64,000 nucleotides of DNA from Idiomarinaceae bacterium HL-53 (lineage in GTDB: Bacteria; Pseudomonadota; Gammaproteobacteria; Enterobacterales; Alteromonadaceae): assembly GCA_001458075.1 (NCBI GenBank), contig LN899469.1, positions 744,001-808,000 on the forward strand, given 5' to 3'. Below, piece after piece: positions 43,607 to 56,288 of this stretch (position 1 is the first letter of the stretch; each line of letters opens with the position of its first letter). A model generated the notes under the pieces. It was given only the letters and a program-made list of their open reading frames with translations, did not search any database and was not told the DNA's origin. The position numbers were made by a program, and so were the translations under genes.

Positions 43607-44050
43607 TAAAAGCTTATCCACAAATTACTGAGATCGTTATCCCCAGAGATCAGATCCTGTGTATAACCTACGATCAAAATTGTGATCTGATCATAGGATA
43701 ATTTTGGGGATAACTTTGAGTGTGAATAACTCAAGAGTTGTCCCACTGGATAACCATACTGATCATCGCTGTTTGATCACAGGAATCAGAAGCTCTTAAC
43801 TAACTGATAAATATTTAATAAATTGACTTAACCACAGAAAATCAGCTCGCTAATAATAGAACTAATAATCTTTCTTTAATTAAATATATAGATATATTTA
43901 TTACCGAGCACGACTCAAAAAACCAAAACAGTATTTGCTATGATCAACATGATTGATCGTTTCTTCTCATGCCTGATCCGAGGTATACTGTCGGGCTCAA
44001 CAAGTTTTAAATTTAAGCTTGTGCTTTAACAGTTTTAAAAAGGTTAGATT
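43607..44050. other. oriC: Chromosomal replication origin oriC
   Basis: The mioC-mnmG intergenic region has the makeup of a gammaproteobacterial oriC. Consensus DnaA boxes (TTATNCACA) lie at 43614-43622 (plus), 43658-43666 (minus) and 43721-43729 (minus). Near-boxes are at 43637-43645 (TTATCCCCA, plus), 43705-43713 (minus) and 43745-43753 (minus). Eleven GATC sites occur within about 350 bp, most in the first 150 bp, fitting Dam/SeqA control. An AT-rich stretch follows on the mnmG side, the same polarity as in E. coli. A weak mnmG promoter (TTCTTC and TATACT, 17 bp apart, -10 at 43984) lies near the end. Confidence 0.93.
43801..43903. other. DNA-unwinding element of oriC
   Basis: This stretch is strongly AT-rich (long runs of A, T and TA steps, for example TTTAATTAAATATATAG near 43875) and lies beside the DnaA boxes, on the side nearest mnmG. 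The position and composition match a duplex-unwinding element; exact 13-mer repeats of the E. coli type were not evident. Confidence 0.7.
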
Positions 44051-45970
44051 ATGAATACAGATATGCGTTTTGATGTAATTGTGATCGGTGGTGGCCATGC
44101 GGGCACCGAGGCCGCACTTGCAGCTGCGCGTATGGGTCAACAAACGCTTCTGCTCACTCATAACATCGACACCTTAGGGCAAATGTCTTGTAATCCAGCT
44201 ATTGGTGGTATTGGTAAAGGGCATTTAGTGAAAGAGATTGATGCACTCGGCGGAATAATGGCACGCGGTGCAGATCATGCGGGTATTCAATTCCGTACCC
44301 TTAATGCGTCTAAAGGCCCAGCGGTAAGAGCGACGCGTGCTCAAGCAGATCGAGCACTGTATAGAAATTACATTCGTAAAACGCTCGAGAACCAACCTAA
44401 TCTGAAAATATTTCAACAAGCCTGTGACGATTTAATTGTCGCTGAAACGGGACAAAGCCCGCGGGTCGAGGGTGTTGTAACCCAAATGGGGCTGAAGTTT
44501 TATGCTGCCAATATTGTGCTTACAGTAGGTACTTTTCTTGGGGGTCAAATTCATATTGGCTTGTCTCAATACCGAGGCGGTCGTGCAGGCGATCCACCAT
44601 CAATTGCACTCGCTGAACGTTTACGTGCATTACCGCTACGTGTCGATCGTTTAAAAACTGGAACTCCACCAAGAATTGATGCGAAGTCTATCGATTTTAG
44701 TGTGATGCAAGAGCAACCTGGTGATGATCCACGCCCTATTTTTTCTTACATGGGTTCACATGCTGATCAACCAGAACAAATTAGTTGCTGGATCACGCAT
44801 ACCAATGAGCAAACGCATGATGTGATTCGCGGTGGTCTTGATCGCTCACCCATGTACTCTGGTGTGATTGAAGGTGTGGGCCCACGGTATTGTCCATCGA
44901 TCGAAGACAAAGTGATGCGTTTTGCCGACAAAAACTCGCATCAAATCTTTGTTGAACCAGAGGGTTTGAATACTCAAGAAGTTTATCCGAACGGGATCTC
45001 TACGAGCCTACCTTTCGATGTTCAGGTAGCGCTTGTGCACTCAATACGTGGCTTTGAAAACGCGCATATTACCCGCCCAGGCTACGCTATCGAATATGAT
45101 TTCTTCGATCCCAGAGATTTGAAACAGTCTTTGGAGTCGAAATTTATTCAAGGGCTTTATTTTGCAGGCCAAATAAACGGTACCACCGGTTATGAAGAAG
45201 CGGGTGCACAAGGTTTAATCGCGGGCATGAATGCTGCGCTCGCTGCACAAGGAAAAGAGCCTTGGTCGCCGCGCCGAGATGAAGCTTACATGGGTGTTTT
45301 AATTGACGATTTGGCAACGCTGGGTACGAAAGAGCCCTACCGTATGTTTACGTCTCGTGCGGAGTATCGATTATTGCTGCGCGAAGACAATGCCGATATT
45401 CGGTTAACCGAGAAAGGTCGTGAACTTGGCTTAGTGGACGATGTACGTTATGCCCGTTTCCAAGAAAAAATGGAACGCATTGAGCAAGAGAAACAACGCT
45501 TGCGCAGCACCTGGGTACATAAAGATCACATAGCGGTAAATACGTTGAATCCGCTTTTGAAAAGCCCAATTACGCGTGAGGCGAACTTAGAAGAATTGAT
45601 TCGACGCCCCGAAATGACTTACAACCAACTGATGTCAATCGACGCGTTCGGCCCCGGTTTGCATGAAATTGATGTGCAAGCGGCGGAGCAAGTTGAAGTG
45701 CAGATTAAGTACGCAGGTTACATTTCGCGCCAACAAGATGAAATTGCGAAGGCAATTCGTCACGAAAATACCCGCCTACCGGCAGAATTCGATTATGCGA
45801 CTATTTCAGGTCTTTCAAATGAAGTGATTAGCAAATTGAAAACACATCGCCCTGAAACGGTGGGTCAAGCAGCTCGAATTTCAGGTATTACACCTGCAGC
45901 CATTTCAATGTTGCTCGTACACTTGAAAAAACAAGGGTTATTGCGTAAATCTGAGAAGAAACTCGCCTAA
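44051..45970 (+). CDS. mnmG: tRNA U34 carboxymethylaminomethyl modification enzyme MnmG
   Basis: The 639-residue FAD enzyme, partner of MnmE, begins with the Rossmann motif [21 protein letters not shown] and contains [45 protein letters not shown] and [17 protein letters not shown]. Length is close to E. coli MnmG (629). Its ATG at 44051 follows a modest AAGG. It is the first gene rightwards of oriC, and rsmG overlaps its stop by one base, as in E. coli. Confidence 0.97.
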   Translation: MNTDMRFDVIVIGGGHAGTEAALAAARMGQQTLLLTHNIDTLGQMSCNPAIGGIGKGHLVKEIDALGGIMARGADHAGIQFRTLNASKGPAVRATRAQADRALYRNYIRKTLENQPNLKIFQQACDDLIVAETGQSPRVEGVVTQMGLKFYAANIVLTVGTFLGGQIHIGLSQYRGGRAGDPPSIALAERLRALPLRVDRLKTGTPPRIDAKSIDFSVMQEQPGDDPRPIFSYMGSHADQPEQISCWITHTNEQTHDVIRGGLDRSPMYSGVIEGVGPRYCPSIEDKVMRFADKNSHQIFVEPEGLNTQEVYPNGISTSLPFDVQVALVHSIRGFENAHITRPGYAIEYDFFDPRDLKQSLESKFIQGLYFAGQINGTTGYEEAGAQGLIAGMNAALAAQGKEPWSPRRDEAYMGVLIDDLATLGTKEPYRMFTSRAEYRLLLREDNADIRLTEKGRELGLVDDVRYARFQEKMERIEQEKQRLRSTWVHKDHIAVNTLNPLLKSPITREANLEELIRRPEMTYNQLMSIDAFGPGLHEIDVQAAEQVEVQIKYAGYISRQQDEIAKAIRHENTRLPAEFDYATISGLSNEVISKLKTHRPETVGQAARISGITPAAISMLLVHLKKQGLLRKSEKKLA

Positions 45971-46638
45971 TGGGAAGATCCGCACACTTTCCAAAGGAAC
46001 GCATTGCCGCGCAATTGAAAGTAGCGCTTGCAACCCCTGAGTTGTCAGCTTTGAGTGTTTCAGAAACGCAACAAGAAGCACTCGTTGCACTCCTCGAGCA
46101 ACTCCACAAATGGAATCAAGCCTACAATCTCACATCGGTTCGAAACCCCGAAGAAATGCTGACTCGTCACATTTTAGATAGCATTGCTGTGAGTCCATTT
46201 TTACATGGTAAAGCAGTCATTGATGTAGGCACAGGCCCGGGTCTTCCGGGGCTCCCGTTGGCTATCTTAAATCCAGATAAAGAATTTGTACTACTCGATA
46301 GCTTAGGAAAACGCATCTCGTTTATTCGTCAGGTGGTGCATACGCTTAAATTAACGAATGTAAAAGCCGTGCAATCACGTGTTGAAGACTTCTCGCATGA
46401 AGGTGGTTTCGATAGTATTGTGAGTAGAGCCTTCGCTTCGCTTGCAGACATGCTCGGCTGGTGTCATCATTTGCTTTCAGCTCAGGGGCAATTTATTGCG
46501 CTCAAAGGTCAGCTTGATCCAGAAGAATTGGCGCAAGTATCTGCCCCCTATCAGATTGAAGAGAAAATTCCGGTCGCCGTGCCGGGGCTCGACGCAGCAA
46601 GGCATATAGTCAAGCTTTCAGTTGCTAACGCAGAATAA
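45970..46638 (+). CDS. rsmG: 16S rRNA m7G527 methyltransferase
   Basis: The 222-residue SAM enzyme has the conserved [27 protein letters not shown] and motif [16 protein letters not shown], then [15 protein letters not shown]. RsmG makes m7G527 in 16S rRNA; its loss confers low-level streptomycin resistance in E. coli. The ATG at 45970 overlaps the mnmG stop. It slightly exceeds the E. coli protein (207) at the N-terminus. Confidence 0.95.
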   Translation: MGRSAHFPKERIAAQLKVALATPELSALSVSETQQEALVALLEQLHKWNQAYNLTSVRNPEEMLTRHILDSIAVSPFLHGKAVIDVGTGPGLPGLPLAILNPDKEFVLLDSLGKRISFIRQVVHTLKLTNVKAVQSRVEDFSHEGGFDSIVSRAFASLADMLGWCHHLLSAQGQFIALKGQLDPEELAQVSAPYQIEEKIPVAVPGLDAARHIVKLSVANAE

Positions 46639-46666
46639 TAAGAAGTCCTTTGAAAGGTATTCGATT

Positions 46667-47449
46667 GTGGGAAAAGTCATTGCTATTGCGAACCAAAAAG
46701 GGGGTGTTGGTAAAACAACAACCGCGGTAAATCTTGCTGCCTCCATGGCTGCAACGCGTCGTAAAGTACTCTTGATTGATCTCGATCCACAAGGGAATGC
46801 CACAATGGGCAGTGGCGTGGATAAGTATGAAGTGGAAAAAACCATATTCGACTTACTTGTCGAAGACGACCCGTTCGATACGGTGGTTGAAAAAGAAACT
46901 TCAGGTAAATATCACCTAATTGCCGCAAATAGTGACGCGACTGCAGCGGAAATTAAACTCATGGACATTTTCGCCCGTGAAACCAAGCTTCGTAGGGCGC
47001 TTGAGCCTGTTCGTGACCAATATGATTATATTTTTATTGATTGCCCACCTTCTTTGAACCTACTCACAGTGAATGCCATGGCAGCAGCCGACTCGGTGCT
47101 TGTGCCAATGCAATGCGAGTACTATGCGCTTGAAGGCTTAACAGCACTTATGGATACCATTGAGCAGTTGGCGGCGGTGGTGAATCCGGCATTAGAAATT
47201 GAAGGGTTGTTACGCACTATGTACGATCCGCGCAATCGATTAGCAAACGACGTTTCTGAGCAATTGAAAAATCATTTTGGCGATAAAGTTTATCGTACTG
47301 TGATTCCAAGGAACGTACGCCTAGCGGAAGCACCCAGTTTTGGTGCTCCGGCCATGTATTACGATAAGGGTTCAACAGGCAGTCGAGCCTATTTGGCGTT
47401 AGCGGGCGAAGTGATTCGACGCGACGAGAAAACCCAGAAAGCTTCTTGA
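46667..47449 (+). CDS. parA: Chromosome-partitioning ATPase ParA (GTG start)
   Basis: The 260-residue Walker-type ATPase starts GKVIAIANQKGGVGKTTTAVNLA with the deviant Walker A. It also has LLIDLDPQGNATMGSG and YIFIDCPPSLNLLT. The GTG at 46667 has AAAGG nine bases upstream and gives the family N-terminus; the frame open to 46622 lies in the rsmG end. With ParB it moves origin regions apart. It is transcribed from mnmG-rsmG into parB, 11 bp away. Confidence 0.95.
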   Translation: MGKVIAIANQKGGVGKTTTAVNLAASMAATRRKVLLIDLDPQGNATMGSGVDKYEVEKTIFDLLVEDDPFDTVVEKETSGKYHLIAANSDATAAEIKLMDIFARETKLRRALEPVRDQYDYIFIDCPPSLNLLTVNAMAAADSVLVPMQCEYYALEGLTALMDTIEQLAAVVNPALEIEGLLRTMYDPRNRLANDVSEQLKNHFGDKVYRTVIPRNVRLAEAPSFGAPAMYYDKGSTGSRAYLALAGEVIRRDEKTQKAS

Positions 47450-47460
47450 GGGAAAACCAC

Positions 47461-48339
47461 ATGAGTACTAAAAAACGTGGCTTAGGACGAGGATTAGACG
47501 CACTTTTAACCACTAGTGCCAATGCCGCTGCACGCCAAGAATCTGCCCAAAGTTCACAAGCAGCGAAAGGTGATTTAAGAAAACTTCCTGTTGAATTCTT
47601 ACGCCCTGGTCGCTACCAGCCACGCAAAGACATGTCGCCAGAAGCGCTTGAAGATCTCGCGAGCTCGATTAAAGCACAAGGTATTATTCAACCCATTGTC
47701 GTGCGGCCTATCGGTCCAGACCAATATGAAATTATTGCTGGAGAGCGCCGCTGGAGAGCGTCTCAATTAGCACGTCTCGAAGTAGTGCCTTGTATAATTA
47801 AAGACGTACCTGATGAAGCGGCGGTTGCTATTGCCCTGATTGAGAATATTCAGCGCGAAGATCTCAGTGCGTTAGAAGAGGCGATTGCTTTACAACGGCT
47901 GATCGATGAGTTTGATATGACGCATCAAGCAATTGCTGAGGCAGTGGGTAAATCTCGCACAACCGTCACGAATCTCTTGCGCATTATGCAACTTAACGAA
48001 GACGTGAAAACACATCTCGAGCGTGGCGATATAGAATTGGGCCATGCAAAAGTATTACTTGCGGTAGACGGAGAGTTGCAAAGTGAGTTAGCGCGTACCA
48101 TCGTGGCAAAAGGACTCACCGTTCGTGAAGCGGAGAAGCTCGTAAACAAATCGTTAACAGCTCCCGTAAAGAAGGAAGCGGAAAAGCCAGACGCAGATGT
48201 ACAAAAGCTTGAGCAAGATTTAGGCGATCGTCTGGGTGCTAAAGTAAGTATTAACCATAATCGTAAAGGCAAAGGCAAGTTAGTTATTAATTACAATAGC
48301 CTCGATGAACTCGATGGTATATTGCAGCACATTTCCTAG
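47461..48339 (+). CDS. parB: Chromosome-partitioning protein ParB
   Basis: The 292-residue CTPase/DNA-binding protein begins KKRGLGRGLDALL, has the ParB box IIAGERRWRASQLARL (about residues 95-110) and ENIQREDLSALEEA, then a helix-turn-helix (TMTHQAIAEAVGKSRTTVTNLLRIM-like, about 158-182) that contacts parS. The C-terminus is the dimerisation region. Three parS palindromes in and beside recF are its likely targets. The ATG at 47461 follows GAGGG. Confidence 0.95.
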   Translation: MSTKKRGLGRGLDALLTTSANAAARQESAQSSQAAKGDLRKLPVEFLRPGRYQPRKDMSPEALEDLASSIKAQGIIQPIVVRPIGPDQYEIIAGERRWRASQLARLEVVPCIIKDVPDEAAVAIALIENIQREDLSALEEAIALQRLIDEFDMTHQAIAEAVGKSRTTVTNLLRIMQLNEDVKTHLERGDIELGHAKVLLAVDGELQSELARTIVAKGLTVREAEKLVNKSLTAPVKKEAEKPDADVQKLEQDLGDRLGAKVSINHNRKGKGKLVINYNSLDELDGILQHIS

Positions 48340-48370
48340 GTGCTGTTCGCCGAAATCGGTACGACTTTGG

Positions 48371-48398
48371 TTGCAATTTAATGTTAAAACTTTATAAT
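48371..48398 (+). promoter_or_regulatory. Promoter of the atp operon
   Basis: TTGCAA (48371-48376) and TATAAT (48393-48398) with a 16-bp spacer lie about 50 bp before atpI, in the 109-bp gap after parB. Confidence 0.75.
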
Positions 48399-48448
48399 CG
48401 GCGCAGTTTTTAGTACGTGTAGCCGAAACGCAGCAGATAGGTTTAGCG

Positions 48449-48847
48449 ATGACAAACAAGCAATTCAGTCCACTTACAAGTGGCGGTCGTCGCATTGCAG
48501 TACACGTACTCAAGGTACAGTTGGTTGCAGCCTTAGTGTTAATCGCAATCATGTATCTGATTTATGGAGTCTCTGGTGTGCTTACCGCAGCTGCGGGCGC
48601 TTGTATCGGATTGATTCCCAACATAGTTTTTGCTCGCTACGCTTTTCGTTATGGCGGAGCGCGCTCTGCATCAAACGTGGTGCAAAGTTTTTATGCCGGT
48701 GAAGCACTGAAAATGGTGTTAACGGTAGTACTGTTTACTATATCTTTTGTAATACTCAACGGCCCATGGTTACCTCTTTTTGCCGTGTTTATTACCGTCA
48801 CAGTACTCCAATGGCTGGCGCCGTTTTTAAATCTTAAAATTAACTAA
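48449..48847 (+). CDS. atpI: ATP synthase protein I
   Basis: The 132-residue small membrane protein has four hydrophobic segments and matches AtpI: VLKVQLVAALVLIAIMYLIYG, GACIGLIPNIVFARYAFRYGG and AGEALKMVLTVVLF. AtpI assists c-ring assembly or Mg2+ supply. It begins the atpIBEFHAGDC operon; atpB follows after 15 bp. Confidence 0.92.
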   Translation: MTNKQFSPLTSGGRRIAVHVLKVQLVAALVLIAIMYLIYGVSGVLTAAAGACIGLIPNIVFARYAFRYGGARSASNVVQSFYAGEALKMVLTVVLFTISFVILNGPWLPLFAVFITVTVLQWLAPFLNLKIN

Positions 48848-48859
48848 CTTGGGTTGTGA

Positions 48860-49786
<927 letters not shown>

Positions 49787-49793
49787 TAATACA

Positions 49794-49813
49794 AAGCCGA
49801 GTTCGCTCGGCTT
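49794..49813 (+). other. Hairpin between atpB and atpE
   Basis: AAGCCGAG and CTCGGCTT form a perfect 8-bp stem around a TTCG loop, just after the atpB stop. There is no long T-run, so it is more likely an mRNA stability or processing element ahead of atpE, the subunit needed in most copies. Confidence 0.6.
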
Positions 49814-49820
49814 ACTTTAA

Positions 49821-50126
<306 letters not shown>

Positions 50127-50163
50127 TTTCACTCGACGGTCACCAACATAGAGGAGATCCGTT

Positions 50164-50634
50164 GTGAATATCAACGCAACTCTGATTGGTCAGTCTATCG
50201 CGTTTGTGGTTTTTGTGATCTTCTGTATGAAGTTCGTATGGCCACCGCTGATAAGCGCTATTGAAGAGCGTCAGAAGAAAATCGCTGACGGTCTAGCGGC
50301 ATCAGAACGTGCTGAGAAGGACCTAGAAGACGCTCGAGCGAAAGCCGACGAAGAACTCAAAGCTGCAAAAACACAAGCAGCTGAACTAATTGAGCAAGCG
50401 AAGAAACGCGCTGCTGCATTAGTGGAAGAGGAAACTCAACGCGGTCACGCTGAGCGCGAAAAAATTATCGCTTCCGGTTATGCCGAAGTGGAAGCTGAGC
50501 GCAGTCGAGTTCGTGAAGAATTGCGTAAGCAAGTTGCTGTATTGGCAATTGCGGGCGCAGAGAAAATCATCGAGCGCGAGATTGATGCACAGAAGCAAAG
50601 CGACATTGTTGAAAAACTTGTCGCTGAATTGTAA
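50164..50634 (+). CDS. atpF: ATP synthase F0 subunit b (GTG start)
   Basis: The 156-residue peripheral-stalk subunit has one N-terminal membrane helix ([26 protein letters not shown]) and a long charged coiled coil. Length equals E. coli AtpF (156). The GTG at 50164 has AGAGGAG upstream. Confidence 0.96.
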   Translation: MNINATLIGQSIAFVVFVIFCMKFVWPPLISAIEERQKKIADGLAASERAEKDLEDARAKADEELKAAKTQAAELIEQAKKRAAALVEEETQRGHAEREKIIASGYAEVEAERSRVREELRKQVAVLAIAGAEKIIEREIDAQKQSDIVEKLVAEL

Positions 50635-50651
50635 TCACGGGGGTTGAGCAA

Positions 50652-51185
50652 ATGTCCGAATATACAACGGTCGCTCGCCCCTATGCTAAAGCAGCTTTTG
50701 ACTTTGCTGTTGAGCAGGGTGCGATCGAGAAGTGGCACGAAATGTTATTGTTTGCTGCAGAAGTGGAGCAACACGGTGACATGCGCACGTACATGAAAAG
50801 CGCCTTGAATCGCGACCACGCTTTGGAAGTTTTCCTAGGTGTGTGTGGCGAACAACTCAACGAGAACGGCCAAAACTTAGTAAAAGTAATGGCTTCCAAC
50901 GAACGTATTCATGCGTTACCAGAGGTCGCACGTTTATTTAGCGAACTACGCGCAGATTACGAAAAAGAAATTACTGTTGATGTTACTTCAGCAGTGAAAT
51001 TGAGTAAGGCACATGAGAAAAGTCTCGCTCAAGCGTTGGAAAAACGACTCGAACGTAAAGTTAAGCTCAATTGCAGTGTCGACCCAACCACAGTGGGTGG
51101 GTTGCTAATTAAAGCCGGTGACTTAGTCATCGACAGTACATTACGCAGCAAGCTCGCAAGGCTTGCCAATACACTGCAGTCATAA
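50652..51185 (+). CDS. atpH: ATP synthase F1 subunit delta
   Basis: The 177-residue stator subunit starts [15 protein letters not shown] and has the OSCP-like C-terminal [29 protein letters not shown]. It links the b dimer to the top of F1. Length equals E. coli AtpH (177). It begins 17 bp after atpF. Confidence 0.97.
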   Translation: MSEYTTVARPYAKAAFDFAVEQGAIEKWHEMLLFAAEVEQHGDMRTYMKSALNRDHALEVFLGVCGEQLNENGQNLVKVMASNERIHALPEVARLFSELRADYEKEITVDVTSAVKLSKAHEKSLAQALEKRLERKVKLNCSVDPTTVGGLLIKAGDLVIDSTLRSKLARLANTLQS

Positions 51186-51199
51186 TCGGGGACGAGAGC

Positions 51200-52741
51200 A
51201 TGCAACTGAATTCAAATGAAATTGCCGAGCTGATCAAAAAACGAATCGACCAGTTCGAAGTTGTCAGTGAAGCTCGCAATGAAGGAACCATTACGGCTGT
51301 AACAGACGGGATTATCCGTATTACCGGATTAGCCGACTGTATGCAGGGTGAGATGGTTGAGCTTCCTGGAAATCGCTACGCTATTGCACTAAACCTTGAG
51401 CGCGACTCAGTAGGTGCGGTAGTTATGGGTCCGTACGCGGATCTACAAGAAGGCGTAAAAGTTAAATCTACTGGCCGTATTCTTCAGGTGCCTGTAGGAC
51501 GCGCGTTGTTGGGCCGAGTAGTAAACACGCTCGGTATGCCAATCGACGGTAAAGGTGCAATCGATGCAGAAGGCTTCGAGCCAGTGGAGAAAATTGCACC
51601 AGGCGTTATCGAACGTCAATCGGTAGATCAACCAGTACAAACTGGTTATAAAGCGATCGACTCGATGATTCCAATCGGCCGTGGTCAGCGTGAGTTAATC
51701 ATCGGTGACCGTCAAACGGGTAAAACCGCAATGGCTGTCGACGCAATTATTAACCAAAAAGGTACAGGCATTAAGTGTGTGTATGTAGCGATTGGTCAGA
51801 AAGCTTCTACCATTGCTAACGTAGTGCGCAAGCTCGAAGAGCACGGTGCACTCGATCACACCATTATTGTTGCTGCATCGGCTTCCGAGTCTGCTGCACT
51901 TCAATACTTGGCCGCCTACTCTGGCTGTACTATGGGTGAGTTTTTCCGTGATCGCGGTGAAGACGCGCTCATCGTATACGATGATTTGTCGAAGCAAGCG
52001 GTTGCTTACCGTCAAATTTCATTGTTGCTACGTCGTCCACCAGGACGTGAAGCATTCCCAGGTGACGTTTTCTACTTACACTCTCGCTTGCTTGAACGTG
52101 CAGCGCGGGTAAACGCTGACTACGTTGAAAAGTTCACCAATGGTGAAGTGAAAGGTAAAACCGGTTCATTAACGGCATTGCCAATCATTGAAACCCAAGC
52201 AGGTGACGTTTCAGCGTTCGTACCTACCAACGTAATTTCGATTACTGATGGTCAGATCTTCTTAGAAACTGACTTGTTCAACGCGGGTATTCGCCCCGCC
52301 GTGAACGCAGGTATCTCGGTATCTCGTGTAGGTGGTGCAGCACAGACCAAAATCATCAAGAAATTGGGCGGTGGTATTCGTCTAGCATTGGCTCAGTATC
52401 GTGAATTGGCAGCATTTGCGCAGTTCGCTTCTGACCTCGACGAAGCAACACGTTCACAGCTTGAGCACGGTCAACGTGTCACCGAGTTAATGAAACAGAA
52501 TCAATACGCGCCAATGAGCGTTGCAGACATGGCATTGTCCATTTTTGCGGCGGAAAAAGGCTTCCTGAAGGGTGTTGAAATTAACAAAATTCAGGATTTC
52601 GAAGAAGCATTATTGAGCTACTTTAACAGCGAGCACGCTGAACTCATGGCGAAAATCAATGAAACAGGCGATTACAACGACACCATCGAAGGTGAACTGA
52701 AAGCCGGTCTTGAGAAGTTTAAATCAACTCAAAGCTGGTAA
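51200..52741 (+). CDS. atpA: ATP synthase F1 subunit alpha
   Basis: The 513-residue nucleotide-binding subunit has Walker [15 protein letters not shown] (about 169-182) and the alpha signature [24 protein letters not shown]. Length equals E. coli AtpA (513). A stable hairpin follows before atpG. Confidence 0.98.
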   Translation: MQLNSNEIAELIKKRIDQFEVVSEARNEGTITAVTDGIIRITGLADCMQGEMVELPGNRYAIALNLERDSVGAVVMGPYADLQEGVKVKSTGRILQVPVGRALLGRVVNTLGMPIDGKGAIDAEGFEPVEKIAPGVIERQSVDQPVQTGYKAIDSMIPIGRGQRELIIGDRQTGKTAMAVDAIINQKGTGIKCVYVAIGQKASTIANVVRKLEEHGALDHTIIVAASASESAALQYLAAYSGCTMGEFFRDRGEDALIVYDDLSKQAVAYRQISLLLRRPPGREAFPGDVFYLHSRLLERAARVNADYVEKFTNGEVKGKTGSLTALPIIETQAGDVSAFVPTNVISITDGQIFLETDLFNAGIRPAVNAGISVSRVGGAAQTKIIKKLGGGIRLALAQYRELAAFAQFASDLDEATRSQLEHGQRVTELMKQNQYAPMSVADMALSIFAAEKGFLKGVEINKIQDFEEALLSYFNSEHAELMAKINETGDYNDTIEGELKAGLEKFKSTQSW

Positions 52742-52747
52742 GGGTTG

Positions 52748-52767
52748 GGCCGCAGGTTACTGCGGCC
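52748..52767 (+). other. Hairpin between atpA and atpG
   Basis: GGCCGCAG and CTGCGGCC form a perfect 8-bp stem around GTTA, 6 bp after the atpA stop, followed by only TTT. A partial terminator or RNA-stability element is possible, which could shape alpha versus gamma stoichiometry. Confidence 0.6.
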
Positions 52768-52796
52768 TTTCAACGTTGTAACGCGGGAGATTAATT

Positions 52797-53657
52797 ATGG
52801 CCGTTGGTAAAGAGATAAAAACTCAGATCGCGAGTATTAACAATACTCAAAAGATCACCAGCGCAATGGAAATGGTTGCTGCGTCGAAAATGAAAAAGGC
52901 GCAGGAGCTGATGGCGAAAAGCCGTCCGTACGCCGATTCCATTCGGGAAGTGATCGGCCATATTGCCCAAGGTAACCTCGAATACCGCCATGCTTGGTTG
53001 GAAGAACGCGAGGTTAAACGCGTGGGTTACATCATCGTTTCTACCGATCGCGGGTTATGCGGCGGTTTGAACTCGAACGAATTCCGTAAGGTGATTCGCG
53101 AAGTTCAGGATTGGAAAGAAAAAGGCGTTGATGTGAGCTTCGCTGCTGTGGGCAGTAAAGCGTCGGGTTTCTTCAAGCGGTTAACAGGCAGTATTTTGTC
53201 GCAAACGTCGGGTTTGGGTGACAAGCCAAAACTAAACGACTTAATCGGCACAGTGTCTGTCATGTTAAAAGCATACGAGAATGGCGAAGTTGATCGCTTG
53301 TTCCTCGTATATAACCGTTTTGTAAACACCATGACGCAAGAGCCGGTTGTGAACCAGCTATTGCCTTTGCCGAAATCAGAAAATGTCGAGCGTAATCACG
53401 CGTGGGATTATCTGTATGAGCCGGATGCAAAGTCTATTCTAGACGTGTTGTTGCGTCGGTTTATTGAAAGCCAAGTGTATCAGGGTGTAGTCGAGAACTT
53501 GGCCAGTGAGCAAGCAGCGCGCATGGTAGCTATGAAAGCCGCAACCGATAACGCGGGTCAGCTGATTGACGATTTGCAGTTGGTATACAACAAAGCGCGT
53601 CAGGCAGCGATTACCCAAGAGATTTCAGAAATTGTTTCGGGTGCAGGTGCGGTTTAA
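52797..53657 (+). CDS. atpG: ATP synthase F1 subunit gamma
   Basis: The 286-residue rotor shaft starts [33 protein letters not shown] and ends with the conserved [36 protein letters not shown] helix pair. Length equals E. coli AtpG (287). GGGAGA lies before the ATG. Confidence 0.97.
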   Translation: MAVGKEIKTQIASINNTQKITSAMEMVAASKMKKAQELMAKSRPYADSIREVIGHIAQGNLEYRHAWLEEREVKRVGYIIVSTDRGLCGGLNSNEFRKVIREVQDWKEKGVDVSFAAVGSKASGFFKRLTGSILSQTSGLGDKPKLNDLIGTVSVMLKAYENGEVDRLFLVYNRFVNTMTQEPVVNQLLPLPKSENVERNHAWDYLYEPDAKSILDVLLRRFIESQVYQGVVENLASEQAARMVAMKAATDNAGQLIDDLQLVYNKARQAAITQEISEIVSGAGAV

Positions 53658-53699
53658 TACCGGGCAAAGGTCAGAAAGATTTTGCAATTTAGAGGATAA

Positions 53700-55088
<1,389 letters not shown>

Positions 55089-55106
55089 TCGAACGGGAGG
55101 TTTGTG

Positions 55107-55535
55107 ATGGCGGTATCAACAGTACGTCTGGATGTAGTAAGTGCGGAAGACCAGTTATTTACTGGTAACGTGCAGTCTATCCAGGTGACAGGTAGCGAAG
55201 GTGAGCTGGGTATTTTACCAGGCCACATTCCTTTGCTGACCGCCTTGAAACCTGGCATGGTTCGCATTGTTACTGAAGCAGGTGAAGAAGAGTTCTTTTA
55301 TGTCGCTGGCGGCGTTATGGAAGTGCAACCTGATACAGTAACCGTGTTGTCGGACACCGCAGTGCGCGGTGACGATCTAGACGAGCAGGCCGCAGAAAAA
55401 GCGATGCAGCAAGCACGCGAAGCGCTAGCCGATTCCTCTCCGGACATGAGCTACGCAGAAGCGGCGGCCGAACTAGCCCGCGCGATTGCACAGTTGCGAG
55501 TACTTCAGCAACTTCGGAAACGTAAAGGCAAATAA
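55107..55535 (+). CDS. atpC: ATP synthase F1 subunit epsilon
   Basis: The 142-residue subunit starts [25 protein letters not shown] and has [17 protein letters not shown], with a C-terminal helical hairpin (about 90-140) that can inhibit F1. The ATG at 55107 is six bases after GGGAGG; a GTG one codon earlier is too close. It ends the atp operon before a strong terminator. Confidence 0.96.
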   Translation: MAVSTVRLDVVSAEDQLFTGNVQSIQVTGSEGELGILPGHIPLLTALKPGMVRIVTEAGEEEFFYVAGGVMEVQPDTVTVLSDTAVRGDDLDEQAAEKAMQQAREALADSSPDMSYAEAAAELARAIAQLRVLQQLRKRKGK

Positions 55536-55563
55536 CAGGTTCGCAAAGGCGATCAACCGAACG

Positions 55564-55592
55564 AAAAAACCCGGCAAATGCCGGGTTTTTTT
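55564..55592. terminator. Bidirectional terminator after atpC
   Basis: ACCCGGC / GCCGGGT with an AAAT loop is flanked by A6 on the left and T7 on the right, so it can stop the atp operon and, on the other strand, the OMP gene. Confidence 0.95.
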
Positions 55593-55610
55593 ATTGGGAA
55601 CAGGTTACGC

Positions 55611-56147
55611 TTAGAAGCGATAACTTACGCTAATTGCTGCAGTAGCAGCACCATCGGCTTCTTCACCACCGATTTCGTATGCGCTACCGTTGCGCGCGTT
55701 AACTGTTAAATCAACCGCGAAGCGCTCGAAGTTATAACCAACCCCACCGGTAATTTACGCACCGGAGAAGGTTTCTGAAAAGCCGTTTGTAGACCATTTC
55801 TCATTAAAGAAACCGCCACCCACATAATATTTGAAGCCGTATTGCGTAAGGTTATAGCCCCACAGCAAACTCACATCGACATTGTCTACATCCAATTGGC
55901 TGAAAGTATCGTGCTCCATCATGGCAAAATTGCTTATAAGCGCCAAGTGGCCTTTGCCCAATTCATTGAGCACTGCGGTTGCAGTTACACCAATACCTGT
56001 TGCATCGTCAGTACCACCGACGAAATCAACCGAAGTTGCGAATGAACTCAAGCCCACGCTATATTTCTTTTCATCCGTGTTCGCTAAGGCTGAGGTGCTG
56101 ATTAATGAAGCGGCGCTTAATGCCAATACTAAAATAGATGTGCGCAT
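55611..56147 (-). pseudogene. Outer-membrane beta-barrel protein interrupted by an in-frame stop
   Basis: The minus-strand frame from the ATG at 56147 begins with a signal peptide (SILVLALSAASLISTSALA) and runs as alternating beta-strand sequence for 130 residues to a TAA at 55755-55757. The same frame then stays open for 47 more codons (ITGGVGYNFERFAVDLT and so on) and ends ISVSYRF, a C-terminal phenylalanine as expected of barrel proteins assembled by BAM. The intact product would be 178 residues. A single substitution would restore it. It may be a fresh pseudogene or a sequencing error. Function unknown. Confidence 0.82.
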
Positions 56148-56288
56148 AAATTCTCCTTATCTGTATATGCGCGGCGATCATAGGGTTTTCCCTTCAATTA
56201 TGAAATGGCATAAGCGTTTCAAGATGTAACAAACACTGATAAAATGTCAGTCTATGTCTATAAAATGAACGTCCGAAGGATTTGGCTC

